A stretch of 34,788 bases of DNA from an uncultured Anaerolineaceae bacterium (GCA_927443345.1 CAKMKJ010000087.1:1-34788), one strand, 5' to 3'; counted from the first letter of the stretch, positions 16,008 through 24,812 are shown. Made by a program: numbers and translations. Notes: generated by a model from the letters alone, not told the origin.

Positions 16008-17300
16008 ATGAAAATCGCTGTCATTGGTGGAGGTTCCACCTACACACCGGAATTGGTTAATGGCTTTTTATCACGTGTGAAAGAATTGCCCGTCAGCGAA
16101 TTGTGGCTGATGGATATTGATGAAGCCCGTCTGAAAATCGTTGGCGAATTTGCCCAGCGCATGGTCGCGGCCAAAGGGTCGCCTTTCAAAGTAGTGTTGA
16201 GCACCAATCAGCGCGAATCTATCAAAGGCGCGACCTACGTTACGACTCAACTGCGCGTGGGGCAAATGCAAGCCCGCCGCGAGGATGAATATCTCGGCCT
16301 GCGCCACAACCTGGTGGGTCAGGAAACCACCGGCATTGGCGGCATGGCCAAAGCGCTGCGCACCATCCCGGTGATCTTGAAACTGGCGCAAGACATGGCC
16401 GAACTGGCACCTGGTGCGCTGCTGGCCAACTTCACCAATCCGTCGGGATTGGTCACCCAGGCACTCTCAATTTACGCCCCGGAACAGCTTTCGGTAGGTG
16501 TGTGCAACGTGGCCATTGGCGTTAAAATGCGCATAATGGAAAGTCTTGAAAAGAAATTGGGTCAGAAGATCGATCCGAGCCGGGGAGAACTGAACACCCT
16601 GGGCCTCAATCATCTCACCTGGCACCGCGGCTTTAAGCTGGATGGCGAAGAACTCTGGCCGCAGGTATTGAAAGAATTTGTAGAGGAGATGAAAACGTCA
16701 GAAGAACCTGAATTCCCGGTGGAACTGGTCGAAACACTCAAGATGATCCCCAACTATTATCTGCATTATTATTACGACACGCAGCACAAGATCGAAGAGC
16801 AGAAGAAATGGCCGCCCTCCCGCGCTGAAGAAGTGATAACACTGGAAAAAGACCTGCTGCGTGATTATGCCAACCCCAATCTGGTTGAACCCCCGGCTGA
16901 ACTGATGCAGCGCGGCGGGGCTTATTACTCCACAGCGGCGACACAATTGCTCAACGCGCATTACAATGACCTGGGCGAAACACACGTGGTCAACGTAGCG
17001 CAGCGCGGCGCCGTGCCCGGCTGGCCAGAGGATTGGGTGCTTGAAATGCCATGCAAAGTGGATAAGTCCGGCGTGCATCCGCTGCCTGCTGAACCCTTAC
17101 CAGAAGTTTGTTATGGATTGATCGCCAGGGTGAAATCTTTTGAAATGCTGACTGCCAAAGCAGCCGTCACCGGTGACCGCGACGTGTTATATGAAGCCAT
17201 GCTGGCGCATCCGCTTGGACCGTCTATGGGCGAGATCAAACCCGTGATGGAGGATCTGCTGCAAACACACAAAACCTGGCTGCCCCAATTCTGGAAATAA
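16008..17300 (+). CDS. GH4 family 6-phospho-beta-glucosidase-like enzyme
   Basis: A 430-residue enzyme of glycoside hydrolase family 4, which uses NAD and a divalent metal in a redox-assisted cleavage. AVIGGGSTYTPELV is the NAD-binding start. VGQETTGIGG and the NFTNPSG segment are conserved. GVCNVAIG supplies the metal-binding cysteine (C166 with N167), and LGLNHLTW supplies N201 and H202. This pattern is that of the CelF/ChbF/LicH branch, which cleaves 6-phosphorylated beta-disaccharides. A ribosome site AGAAAGGA precedes the start, 49 nt after the LacI gene. No PTS transporter genes are present, so the phosphorylated substrate may come from the kinase encoded next, or the enzyme may accept another phospho-sugar. 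Confidence 0.85.
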   Translation: MKIAVIGGGSTYTPELVNGFLSRVKELPVSELWLMDIDEARLKIVGEFAQRMVAAKGSPFKVVLSTNQRESIKGATYVTTQLRVGQMQARREDEYLGLRHNLVGQETTGIGGMAKALRTIPVILKLAQDMAELAPGALLANFTNPSGLVTQALSIYAPEQLSVGVCNVAIGVKMRIMESLEKKLGQKIDPSRGELNTLGLNHLTWHRGFKLDGEELWPQVLKEFVEEMKTSEEPEFPVELVETLKMIPNYYLHYYYDTQHKIEEQKKWPPSRAEEVITLEKDLLRDYANPNLVEPPAELMQRGGAYYSTAATQLLNAHYNDLGETHVVNVAQRGAVPGWPEDWVLEMPCKVDKSGVHPLPAEPLPEVCYGLIARVKSFEMLTAKAAVTGDRDVLYEAMLAHPLGPSMGEIKPVMEDLLQTHKTWLPQFWK

Positions 17301-17311
17301 CGAGGATCAAG

Positions 17312-18307
17312 ATGACCAAACATTACCTCGGCGCCGACCTCGGTGCCACCAAAACACATGTGCTGATCGCCGATGAAAATGGAAAAGTGGAAGGCTTTGC
17401 AGAAGGCGGTCCCGGCAATCATGAGGTTGTCGGTTATGACGGCTTTCAAGCGAACCTGCAATCCACCTTTAAGGAAGCTATCAAGATCGCTGGCCTAACC
17501 GCGGATGATCTGAGTGGGTCCGGTTTTGGTGTGGCCGGTTACGACTGGCCTGCAGAACGTGAACCGATTATGGCTGTGATCAATACACTTAAACTTAGTG
17601 GCGCTGTGGAATTGGTCAACGACACGCAACTTGGGTTATTGGTGGGCTCTCCGCGCGGCTGGGGGGTGACAGTGGTTTCTGGCACGGGCTGCAACTGCCA
17701 CGGCTGGGATGCCTCGCGTACACGTTTTGGCAAGGTCACCGGCGGCGGCATCTCTTGCGGTGAATTTGCGGGCGCCAGTGAACTGGTCTTCATGACTGTA
17801 CGCATGCTCTCTTATGCCTGGACGGGTCGCGGACCGGCTACAGCACTTGCAGATGTTTTCATGGAAAAATACGGCGGACCCAATTTGGACGAGTTAATGC
17901 AGAATATTCTCACCGGTAAAATTGGTCTCAACCCTGCGGATGCGAGGCTGGTTTTTCAGGTGGCTGCTACGGGTGACGAGGTAGCGCTGAATCTGATCCG
18001 TTGGGCGGGGCAAGAATTGGGCGAACTGGCTAACACCGTGATCAAACAGCTTCATTTTGAGAATGAAGATTTCGACTTGGTGCTGATCGGCAGCATGTTT
18101 GACGGCTCTCCGCTCTTGACCGAAGAAATGCAGCACACGGTCTATCCGTTCGCACCCAAAGCGCAGTTTATCCGTGCGGAAGAACCACCCGTGGTGGGCG
18201 GTCTGTTACTGGGCATGGATGCCGCCGGCTGCAAACTGGAAGGAAGCGCGCGCCTTGGAATGATCAAGAAACTGGGGTCGGGCATACGCAGCAAGGAGAA
18301 AGCGTGA
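17312..18307 (+). CDS. BadF/BadG-type kinase, N-acetylglucosamine kinase-like
   Basis: A 331-residue protein of the actin-like ATPase fold. The phosphate-1 loop is GADLGATKTHVLIAD, the middle acidic residue lies in LVNDTQLGLL, and SGTGCNCHGWD is the phosphate-2 loop. A GGGISCGEFAGASEL segment follows, then the adenosine site VLIGSMFDGSPLL. This matches the BadF/BadG/BcrA/BcrD ATPase family as found in eukaryote-like GlcNAc kinases and bacterial glucosamine kinases. It should phosphorylate a hexosamine or its disaccharide at O6 with ATP. It begins 11 nt after the GH4 gene with a CGAGGA site and overlaps the next start by 4 nt, so it is firmly in the operon. Substrate choice is inferred from the neighbours. 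Confidence 0.8.
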   Translation: MTKHYLGADLGATKTHVLIADENGKVEGFAEGGPGNHEVVGYDGFQANLQSTFKEAIKIAGLTADDLSGSGFGVAGYDWPAEREPIMAVINTLKLSGAVELVNDTQLGLLVGSPRGWGVTVVSGTGCNCHGWDASRTRFGKVTGGGISCGEFAGASELVFMTVRMLSYAWTGRGPATALADVFMEKYGGPNLDELMQNILTGKIGLNPADARLVFQVAATGDEVALNLIRWAGQELGELANTVIKQLHFENEDFDLVLIGSMFDGSPLLTEEMQHTVYPFAPKAQFIRAEEPPVVGGLLLGMDAAGCKLEGSARLGMIKKLGSGIRSKEKA

Positions 18308-19125
18308 GCAAACGGCTGATCGTTAACGCGGACGATTACGGACATACCCGGGGGGTGTCGCAAGGCATTCGCCAGGCACACCTGCGCGGGATTGTGACCT
18401 CGACGACGGCGATGATGAACTATCCCGGCGCGGTGGATGACCTACGTGAAGCCACACTCGAATGTCCGCGGCTGGGGTTGGGTCTACACCTGGTGCTGAC
18501 CAGCGGTAGTCCCGTGCTGCCTGCTGAAAAAGTGCCTGATTTGGTCGACCAGGAGGGTAAATTCTATAAATATGCCCCGTTTGTCGAGCGAATTAACCAG
18601 ATAAATTTACTCCAGGTCAACCTGGAGTGGCACGCACAGGTGGAAGCTTTCAAGAAAACCATCGGCCGCCTACCCGACCATCTGGATTCTCACCATCACA
18701 GCTCGTACTTCACACCCACCCTGTTTGAGCTGATGCTTGAACTGGCGGATGAATTGAAGGTGCCTATCCGCTTGCCATTCGGTATGCAAGGCACCGCGTT
18801 GGCTGAAATAAGCTCACCAGTCATTGGCAGCAGAATTGCGAAAAACACAATCGGCTACGCGCAAGCTTTTATTGACAATTTCTATGATGAAGGCGTCACC
18901 CTCGAAAACCTTGTTTCCATTTTGAAGCAAATTACTGAAGATCAAGAACATGATACCTTTGAGTTGATGACCCACCCCGCTGTTGTAGATGACGAGTTGT
19001 TGCGCACATCCATATATAATGAACGGCGTGCGGATGAGCTCATGCTGCTTTGCCATGGATTGACTTTTTCCGCACTCAAGGCTTGCGGCATTGATTTGAT
19101 CAATTTTTCAGACCTCAGCCAATAG
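18304..19125 (+). CDS. ChbG/YdjC-family carbohydrate deacetylase
   Basis: A 273-residue protein. RLIVNADDYG carries the metal aspartate pair (D10, D11), LGLHLVL carries H62, DHLDSHHHS gives the histidine group at 130-132, and ELMTHP is the conserved C-terminal motif. ChbG removes an N-acetyl group from chitobiose or chitotriose, which in enteric bacteria is needed before the ChbF phospho-glucosidase can act. The GTG start overlaps the kinase stop (GTGA), showing translational coupling. Its company here (GH4 enzyme, GlcNAc-type kinase, divergent deaminase-like SIS protein) is the main reason to predict chito-oligosaccharide use. Confidence 0.85.
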   Translation: MSKRLIVNADDYGHTRGVSQGIRQAHLRGIVTSTTAMMNYPGAVDDLREATLECPRLGLGLHLVLTSGSPVLPAEKVPDLVDQEGKFYKYAPFVERINQINLLQVNLEWHAQVEAFKKTIGRLPDHLDSHHHSSYFTPTLFELMLELADELKVPIRLPFGMQGTALAEISSPVIGSRIAKNTIGYAQAFIDNFYDEGVTLENLVSILKQITEDQEHDTFELMTHPAVVDDELLRTSIYNERRADELMLLCHGLTFSALKACGIDLINFSDLSQ

Positions 19126-19134
19126 AGGTAACTT

Positions 19135-20433
19135 ATGAAAAAATCCATACTTAATATCGTCGCCTTCATGTTTTTTCTGGCCGCCTGTTCGCCTGCTGTT
19201 ACTGCGATACCAGAGGCTATGACAGCGACTCAGAAAGATGTTGAAATAAGTCCAACCGCTTCCATCTTCACTCATCCGTTTCCAAACCACACCGCATACG
19301 CGCCTGGCAGCATTCTGCCCAATCACCGCACCCAGGCGCAGTTGGATGACGACGTGCGCGCCTTCTACGATTACTGGAAAGCCTCCTACGTCATTCAAGA
19401 CGGAACAGATGCAATGGGACGCCCACTCTACCGGATCGCTTTTGGTAAGAATGCAGAAGCACGGGCCAATACCGTTTCAGAAGGCCAGGGATTCGGCATG
19501 CTCATTTTGCCGGTCATGGCGGGTTACGACCCTGAAGCCCAGTTGATTTTTGACGGGTTGTGGCTTTTCGCACGCGCCCATCCCAGTGAAGTGGATGCCA
19601 GGTTAATGGACTGGAATATTGTTAAAAAAGAAGGCAATGCCAGCGCCTTTGACGGTGACGCCGACATGGCGCTTGGTCTCTTGCTCGCGGATGCGCAATG
19701 GGGCAGCCAGGCCGAGATCAATTACAAAGCCGAAGCGGATGCTCTGCTAGCCGGTATCCTTGAATCCACCATCGGACCTGATAGCCGTCTACCCATGCTT
19801 GGCGACTGGACGGATGCGTATGGCAATCCGCACAATCAGTACACACCGAGGTCATCCGATTTTATGCTGGTAAATTTTAGAGCCTATGGCAAGGCCACCG
19901 GCGACCCGGTTTGGGATGAAGTGCTTACCAACAGCCAGAAAGTCATTTTCAACCTGCAGGAAACTTACAGCCCCAAGACCGGATTGCTGCCTGACTTTAT
20001 CATCATGAGCGGTGAAGACCATACACCCGCCCCGGCTCCTGCTTATTTTTTGGAAAGCGAAAATGACGGGAATTTTTACTATAACGCGGGCCGCGACCCG
20101 TGGCGAATTGGCGCAGATGCCCTCCTCAACAATGACGCGGCTTCACGTGCTGCTGCGCAAAAAATTTCTCTTTGGGCTGAATCCACTTCTGGAGGAGAAC
20201 CAACCTCCTTCCGCGCAGGCTATGATCTAGATGGCAAGCCTTTGGAAAATAGCGACTACTCCACCACCTTCTTTGTGGCTCCGCTGGGGGTCGCCGCCAT
20301 GACCAGCCCCGATCAACAGGATTGGTTGAATTCAGTCTATGATGCGGTCTACCAGACACATGAAGATTATTATGCAGATACGGTCACTTTGCTTTGTCTG
20401 ATTACCATGACTGGCAATGCCTGGATGCCATGA
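19135..20433 (+). CDS. GH8 family secreted lipoprotein glycosidase
   Basis: A 432-residue protein. A signal peptide ends in the lipobox LAAC (C18), so the enzyme should be a membrane-anchored lipoprotein. A threonine/proline-rich linker to about 58 is followed by the GH8 domain. NTVSEGQGFGML carries the proposed general acid E116, AFDGDADMALGL is the family signature, and TPRSSDFML lies in the substrate cleft. GH8 members cut chitosan, cellulose, lichenan or xylan internally or from the reducing end. With the ChbG/GH4/kinase neighbours, a chitosanase-type role is the best guess, but a glucanase is not excluded. It starts 9 nt after the deacetylase gene. Confidence 0.82.
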   Translation: MKKSILNIVAFMFFLAACSPAVTAIPEAMTATQKDVEISPTASIFTHPFPNHTAYAPGSILPNHRTQAQLDDDVRAFYDYWKASYVIQDGTDAMGRPLYRIAFGKNAEARANTVSEGQGFGMLILPVMAGYDPEAQLIFDGLWLFARAHPSEVDARLMDWNIVKKEGNASAFDGDADMALGLLLADAQWGSQAEINYKAEADALLAGILESTIGPDSRLPMLGDWTDAYGNPHNQYTPRSSDFMLVNFRAYGKATGDPVWDEVLTNSQKVIFNLQETYSPKTGLLPDFIIMSGEDHTPAPAPAYFLESENDGNFYYNAGRDPWRIGADALLNNDAASRAAAQKISLWAESTSGGEPTSFRAGYDLDGKPLENSDYSTTFFVAPLGVAAMTSPDQQDWLNSVYDAVYQTHEDYYADTVTLLCLITMTGNAWMP

Positions 20434-20636
20434 TAAAAGAATCTCACACCACATTTATGAGGATATGGCCTCGGTGCCGTTTTAGCAAGCTGTGCTGAAA
20501 AGGAATTTTTGATTTTTTTGCTGACCTATTAATTCCCATACTTTTATCTTATTCTGCCTGTTATACCAACAGCGATCATAATCATTTACAACATAATTTT
20601 TCACTTTCATAACAGATTTCAATTTAAAACACGTTT

Positions 20637-21899
20637 TCATGGACAACGGATCAAGCCCTGAGCCCATAAGCATCCGCCGCATGCCAGGTCGGTATTGCCG
20701 AGACAATCTTCCTTGTTCTCCGTTGAAAGCTCACATCCATTACAAAAGGTACAAGGAGAAAAATCGAAACGCTGCACACGGTCACGAAGGTTGACATAAT
20801 TACTATCATTCCAAATCTCAAGCAGGTCATGTTCATTGATATTACCAAGGGAGAATGCATGTGATTCGCGAAAATGGTTCTCAACCAAGTTTTGGTTAGT
20901 GTGTAGAAGTGGCAAACAAGGAGATACACTTCCATCCCAACGAATTGAAGTGCTGCCATGTTCAATAAATGGACAGGTATCCAAAGAGCGTTGAATTTCA
21001 AATCCTGCAATTTCAAGACGATAATTCCGCGATAATATTTCGGCCAAGGGACCTTTGGTTAGCTCATTCCAGTCCATCCGAGGTAAATTCACGAGCGGTA
21101 CAGAGGTACTCTGTCGAGAGATCATATTGTGAATTGTTCGATTGTAAAGTGATTGTTCATTTAATTCAGTGGTGTGTGCTAAAACATTACTAATTGAAAA
21201 ACTTGTAGCCCCAAGATTTGTTCCGAGGCGCAAGATATCAGGCAAATCATTGATATTGCTTTTCATAGCAACAACTGCAATACCTAAATGAGGTTTACTG
21301 TTATCAATATCTGTCGCTTTATAACGAATCTGCCTAAGCGTTTTGAGATTTTCAATTACGTTTGGAAGTGAAGAACCCAAACGAACATCAGCATAACTTT
21401 CTGTTGATGATCCATCGAGTGAAACCCAAAGCATATCCAATCCTGCACGAATAAATTTCAATGAATATTCTTCGCTAAGCAAGCATGCATTAGTGATTAA
21501 CTCAACCCTGGCTCCAATATCCTTAAACCGTTTTACCCAATCGGTTATTAATGGATGCATAAGTGGTTCACCAAAGCCCCCAAAAAAAATCGTCGGCAAT
21601 GGTGTTATTGATTGAATTCCTTCAAATATACGATTAAAGGTTTCTTCATTCATAACTCCAGATTGTTCACCCCACACATTTCGCATGCAGGTACGACACT
21701 CCAAATTGCACATATTGGTTGGTTCAATATAAACCTTTGCAAGATGAGAAACAGGGCGAAACAATCTAATTTCATTGTTTCCTTCATCCAGATAAACATC
21801 AATATCTGGAACCAATCCAAAACGAGCCGCTAATTCCTGGGGGATCAGTAAATTACCATTTTTATCAATATGCGCTTTAATCAACTGCTTTTGATTCAT
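20637..21899 (-). CDS. Radical SAM/SPASM maturase of a tungsten oxidoreductase, AbrB-like N-terminus
   Basis: A 420-residue protein. Residues 5-48 (AHIDKNGNLLIPQELAARFG and the following strand) resemble an AbrB/MazE swapped-hairpin domain. The radical SAM cluster motif is CNLECRTC (C64, C68, C71, as C-x3-C-x2-C), followed by the GGFGEP SAM-binding turn and WVSLDGSS. The C-terminus is cysteine-rich, as in SPASM domains: C309, C328, C383, C386, C389, C399, C407, C410 and C419. I believe it belongs to the family annotated as tungsten cofactor oxidoreductase radical SAM maturase, consistent with its place in an AOR operon. It should modify the AOR, its pterin cofactor or a partner peptide. It starts 13 nt after the MoaD-like gene. 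Confidence 0.8.
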   Translation of the reverse strand: MNQKQLIKAHIDKNGNLLIPQELAARFGLVPDIDVYLDEGNNEIRLFRPVSHLAKVYIEPTNMCNLECRTCMRNVWGEQSGVMNEETFNRIFEGIQSITPLPTIFFGGFGEPLMHPLITDWVKRFKDIGARVELITNACLLSEEYSLKFIRAGLDMLWVSLDGSSTESYADVRLGSSLPNVIENLKTLRQIRYKATDIDNSKPHLGIAVVAMKSNINDLPDILRLGTNLGATSFSISNVLAHTTELNEQSLYNRTIHNMISRQSTSVPLVNLPRMDWNELTKGPLAEILSRNYRLEIAGFEIQRSLDTCPFIEHGSTSIRWDGSVSPCLPLLHTNQNLVENHFRESHAFSLGNINEHDLLEIWNDSNYVNLRDRVQRFDFSPCTFCNGCELSTENKEDCLGNTDLACGGCLWAQGLIRCP

Positions 21900-21912
21900 T
21901 TAGGAATTTTTC

Positions 21913-22152
21913 CTATCCTCCGCCTACCGGTGGAAATATTCCGACCACATCCCCTGCCTGTAATTTGACTGACGGTGCCTGGATTACATTATTGACGAAC
22001 ACGATATGTATTTCTTCATCAGGTATTTGCAATATATCAATGATCTCTTGTGCAGTGGCAGTATCAGGCAGATTCATTTCATATGAATTTCCAGCTTTTA
22101 TTCCGCTCTTATATCGGGTAAGCGTTGCGAATAATTTCACGTTGACAAGCAT
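21913..22152 (-). CDS. MoaD/ThiS-like sulfur carrier ending in Gly-Gly-Gly
   Basis: A 79-residue beta-grasp protein. VNVKLFATLTRY begins the fold, a TAQEIIDILQIP helix follows, and it ends in GDVVGIFPPVGGG. The exposed C-terminal diglycine is what MoaD needs for adenylation and thiocarboxylate formation. It should carry the sulfur that becomes the dithiolene of the pyranopterin. It lies between an unrecognised gene and the radical SAM maturase in the AOR operon. The stop codon sits in GGAGGATAG, so its last codons double as the ribosome site of the maturase gene. Confidence 0.85.
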   Translation of the reverse strand: MLVNVKLFATLTRYKSGIKAGNSYEMNLPDTATAQEIIDILQIPDEEIHIVFVNNVIQAPSVKLQAGDVVGIFPPVGGG

Positions 22153-22183
22153 ATTATTCTCCTAGCACGCCCATAAGATATGT

Positions 22184-22987
22184 TTACAATGATGAAATTT
22201 TATAAACAATATTGGACTGGGTAGATTTATTTTCAGATTCTACTTCCTCAGCAGGCATAAGACCTAATGTTATTTGTTGTTTATCTTTTTCAAGTTTGTA
22301 TCTGGCAAATCCTAATTCGGATAAGGATGTGAAGGGCACATATTCTACAATGGTCCAGTTATGGAGCGTTAGCTCACGTAGATAAAAAGATTGTAAAGCA
22401 CCGACATCAGATAAACCCGAAAATGCGCGCCAGTTATCTGGATCAGAAATATCTTTAAGAATGTGTTGTGGATCAATAGCAGTAAAATCTGGTGGCAAAG
22501 GCAAACCTTCTGAAGAAAGTTGCACACCAGCAAAAGTTTTTGGGAATTTTAAACTAGTAATTATTTTTGTAGCTTCAGGTTCGAATTTTTCTCGCTCGGT
22601 TTTCGGATGCGTTACCAAAAAATGCAATATGAGGAAATCATGCATCAATATTCCTGTCCATAAGCGCAGGTTATCCTTTTTTGGCAAGACTATCTCAGCC
22701 TCCAAACCAGAAGCTTCGCCGAGACGCCAGGGAGCTGAGCCAACATTTTTTGCACCAAATAAACTCGCAAGTTTTCCTAGTTGGATATTCCATAAAGGTT
22801 CAACGTTTTGACGCGCCCAGTTCCATTCTCCACGAATTTGTATTTGACCAGCACCCGAACCGTCATAATTCGGTTCGATCGCGTCAACAGTTGAAACAAA
22901 ATAATCTATGTCCTGGATTTTTTGATGGTGCCAAAAATCGGGATATGTGATTTCATATCCCCAATAAATGTGCTGAAATTCAGTCAT
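22184..22987 (-). CDS. Unrecognised protein of the tungstoenzyme operon
   Basis: I do not recognise this family. The chosen ATG at 22987 gives 267 residues; a longer reading from a GTG at 23023 would run through a perfect hairpin and is rejected. It has no signal peptide or membrane helix and no cysteine or histidine motif. Residues about 5-145 (YWGYEITYPDFWHH, GLEAEIVLPKKDNLRLWTGIL, LILHFLVTHP, IITSLKFPKTF) have the strand order and ending seen in PsbP/Mog1-type domains of stress proteins, and the second half may be a related alpha+beta unit. This fold resemblance is a guess. Its position between the AOR and MoaD-like genes suggests an AOR assembly or subunit role. Confidence 0.6.
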   Translation of the reverse strand: MTEFQHIYWGYEITYPDFWHHQKIQDIDYFVSTVDAIEPNYDGSGAGQIQIRGEWNWARQNVEPLWNIQLGKLASLFGAKNVGSAPWRLGEASGLEAEIVLPKKDNLRLWTGILMHDFLILHFLVTHPKTEREKFEPEATKIITSLKFPKTFAGVQLSSEGLPLPPDFTAIDPQHILKDISDPDNWRAFSGLSDVGALQSFYLRELTLHNWTIVEYVPFTSLSELGFARYKLEKDKQQITLGLMPAEEVESENKSTQSNIVYKISSL

Positions 22988-23000
22988 TTGATTTATTCTT

Positions 23001-23030
23001 TCCGGGTGTGGAGAAAACCCCACACCCGGA
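23001..23030 (-). promoter_or_regulatory. Perfect intergenic hairpin between the AOR gene and the next gene
   Basis: TCCGGGTGTGG (23001-23011) and CCACACCCGGA (23020-23030) form an 11-bp GC-rich stem with an 8-base loop. On the transcribed minus strand no T-tract follows; AAAGAATAAATC follows instead. It is more likely an mRNA end-protecting or processing stem than a terminator. It could set high AOR expression relative to the downstream genes. Confidence 0.65.
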
Positions 23031-23057
23031 ATAATTATAATTTAGGAAAAGGAAATC

Positions 23058-24812
23058 TTATTCTTCATGGACCCAGGCAAATACTGAGTCAAGTTGATCA
23101 TTAGTGATGGTCCACTTAACATTATGGGGCGGAAGAGATTCGCTAAGCATAAATTCAGGTGGGCGATCGTCTGCTGAAGTAAATCCGGCATGTTCATTGA
23201 ACAGTCGCTCCATTTTCAATATCTCTTTGCCTAATGAAATGACATCATTGCCGGTAATTTTCAGACCAGTGACTCCCGCTACTGATTCTGCCATTCCTTC
23301 CCAACCTTTTGCAATGTCAAGGATCGGAAATGCAATAAACAAACAATATCCAGTACTATCGATAAAAGCAGTTGCTGCCTGGAATGTAAGGGAAAGCTCG
23401 GTTTTTCCAACATCTGAAAGCGGGTCTAGTTTTCCACTCACGCCTGCAATCTCTGGTGCAATGGTGTAACCAGCAGTGTGATCTGCACCCATTGGAGTGG
23501 TTACGTAAGTCACACCGATCCCTTTAACTGCACGAGGTTCATAAGCAGGCATCGATTGACCTTTTACCACCGGAACCCGGCTAACACCAAAAGCTTTGGC
23601 TGTAGCCTCACAACCCTGACCCAGAATGCGTCCGAGAGGTGTTCCTTTTCGAATCTCATCGAAAGTCTTAAAAGCACCTTCAGCGTCGCCAAATTCAAGT
23701 AAACCGCCCTCCATCGCTACTGCGATCGTATTGCCAGCTTCGATAGTGTCCAATCCAATATCGTTACACTCTCGAGTCATTTGGGCAATATAATCCAGCT
23801 TGTCGATGCCGCAGTTAGCACCTAACGACCAGGTGGTTTCATATTCAATACAAGATGCGATTGCTTTACCCGTTTCATCAGGGTAAATATTTGAGCACTT
23901 AATGATGCATCCGGGATGGCAACCGTGACCCATTGTCCCTTCGCCGCCACGTTCTTCACAATTTTCAGCCATCGCTTCACCAGATATTTTGGTTGCACCT
24001 TCGAATTGCCCTGCACTAAAGTTTCGGGTAGGTAAACCTCCGGCTTCATTTAATAGGTTAACCAAAACGGCTGTACCATAAGTATTTAATGCACCACCTT
24101 TTTTGGTTAATCCGTGTTCCTGAATGGATTCCGTCAGTTTCTTTCGGCCTTCTTTAAACAATTCCTCATTGGAGATTTCGACACCAGGACCATCGCCAAT
24201 AATCACTATGGCTTTCACGCCACGTGCCGCCAAAACTGCACCCATACCGCCTCGTCCGGCATAACGTCCTGGTCTATTTTCAGGATCATTCACCGAAATA
24301 CCGGCATTAGATAATTTCATCTCACCAGCTTGACCAATCCCAATTACTGCCGATTTTGGATATTTCTTCCAAAGAATTTCATCAACGTCGTACATACCTT
24401 TACCGACAATATCTGAAGCAGACTCAAACTTAACACCGTCATTGTTGATTACCAGGGTGTACCATTTTCCTTTTTCTGGCGTGCCTTCAACAATTATCGC
24501 TGCCAGGCGGAGCTTTGCTATCATTTGTCCACAAAGGCCGCCCGCATTTGACTCTTTAATACCACCAGTCAGTGGGCTTTTACCACCGAATGATGTGCGC
24601 CCGCTACTGGGTGCGGCTGGAGAACCAGTGACCCATCCTGGAGCAATTACGATTTTATTATTGGGGCCGAGCGGATGACACAGAGGATCCACTTCATCAC
24701 ATACAATTGCGGATGTTAAGCCACGGCCAGCCCACTTCGACCATTTTGCCGGCACCTCCTCATAAGCTGCCTTCAAATTTGTCATGTCAATTCTTAGTAT
24801 TTTTTTTGCCAT
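23058..24812 (-). CDS. Aldehyde:ferredoxin oxidoreductase-family tungstoenzyme
   Basis: A 584-residue protein covering the full AOR length. The N-terminal domain has SGRTSFGGKSPLTGG and the pterin-contact stretch AGRGGMGAVLAARGVKAIV. The iron-sulfur cysteines are C298, C302 and C306 in CHPGCIIKC plus C490 in DSTGYC. The first spacing is thus C-x3-C-x3-C, where the classic Pyrococcus enzyme has C-x2-C-x3-C. E323/E325 and H445 (GADHTAGY) lie where the active-site acid and histidine are expected. The enzyme should oxidise an aldehyde to an acid, or the reverse, with ferredoxin, using a tungsten bis-pyranopterin. AAGGAG lies 9 nt before the start. Operon partners are two MoaD-like proteins and a radical SAM maturase. 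The substrate is unknown. Confidence 0.88.
   Translation of the reverse strand: MAKKILRIDMTNLKAAYEEVPAKWSKWAGRGLTSAIVCDEVDPLCHPLGPNNKIVIAPGWVTGSPAAPSSGRTSFGGKSPLTGGIKESNAGGLCGQMIAKLRLAAIIVEGTPEKGKWYTLVINNDGVKFESASDIVGKGMYDVDEILWKKYPKSAVIGIGQAGEMKLSNAGISVNDPENRPGRYAGRGGMGAVLAARGVKAIVIIGDGPGVEISNEELFKEGRKKLTESIQEHGLTKKGGALNTYGTAVLVNLLNEAGGLPTRNFSAGQFEGATKISGEAMAENCEERGGEGTMGHGCHPGCIIKCSNIYPDETGKAIASCIEYETTWSLGANCGIDKLDYIAQMTRECNDIGLDTIEAGNTIAVAMEGGLLEFGDAEGAFKTFDEIRKGTPLGRILGQGCEATAKAFGVSRVPVVKGQSMPAYEPRAVKGIGVTYVTTPMGADHTAGYTIAPEIAGVSGKLDPLSDVGKTELSLTFQAATAFIDSTGYCLFIAFPILDIAKGWEGMAESVAGVTGLKITGNDVISLGKEILKMERLFNEHAGFTSADDRPPEFMLSESLPPHNVKWTITNDQLDSVFAWVHEE

Noticed and set aside
22988-23023. 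GTG start giving 12 extra residues to the unknown operon protein
   Set aside because: The extension is encoded by one arm and the loop of a perfect GC-rich hairpin; the ATG at 22987 has GGAAAG upstream.
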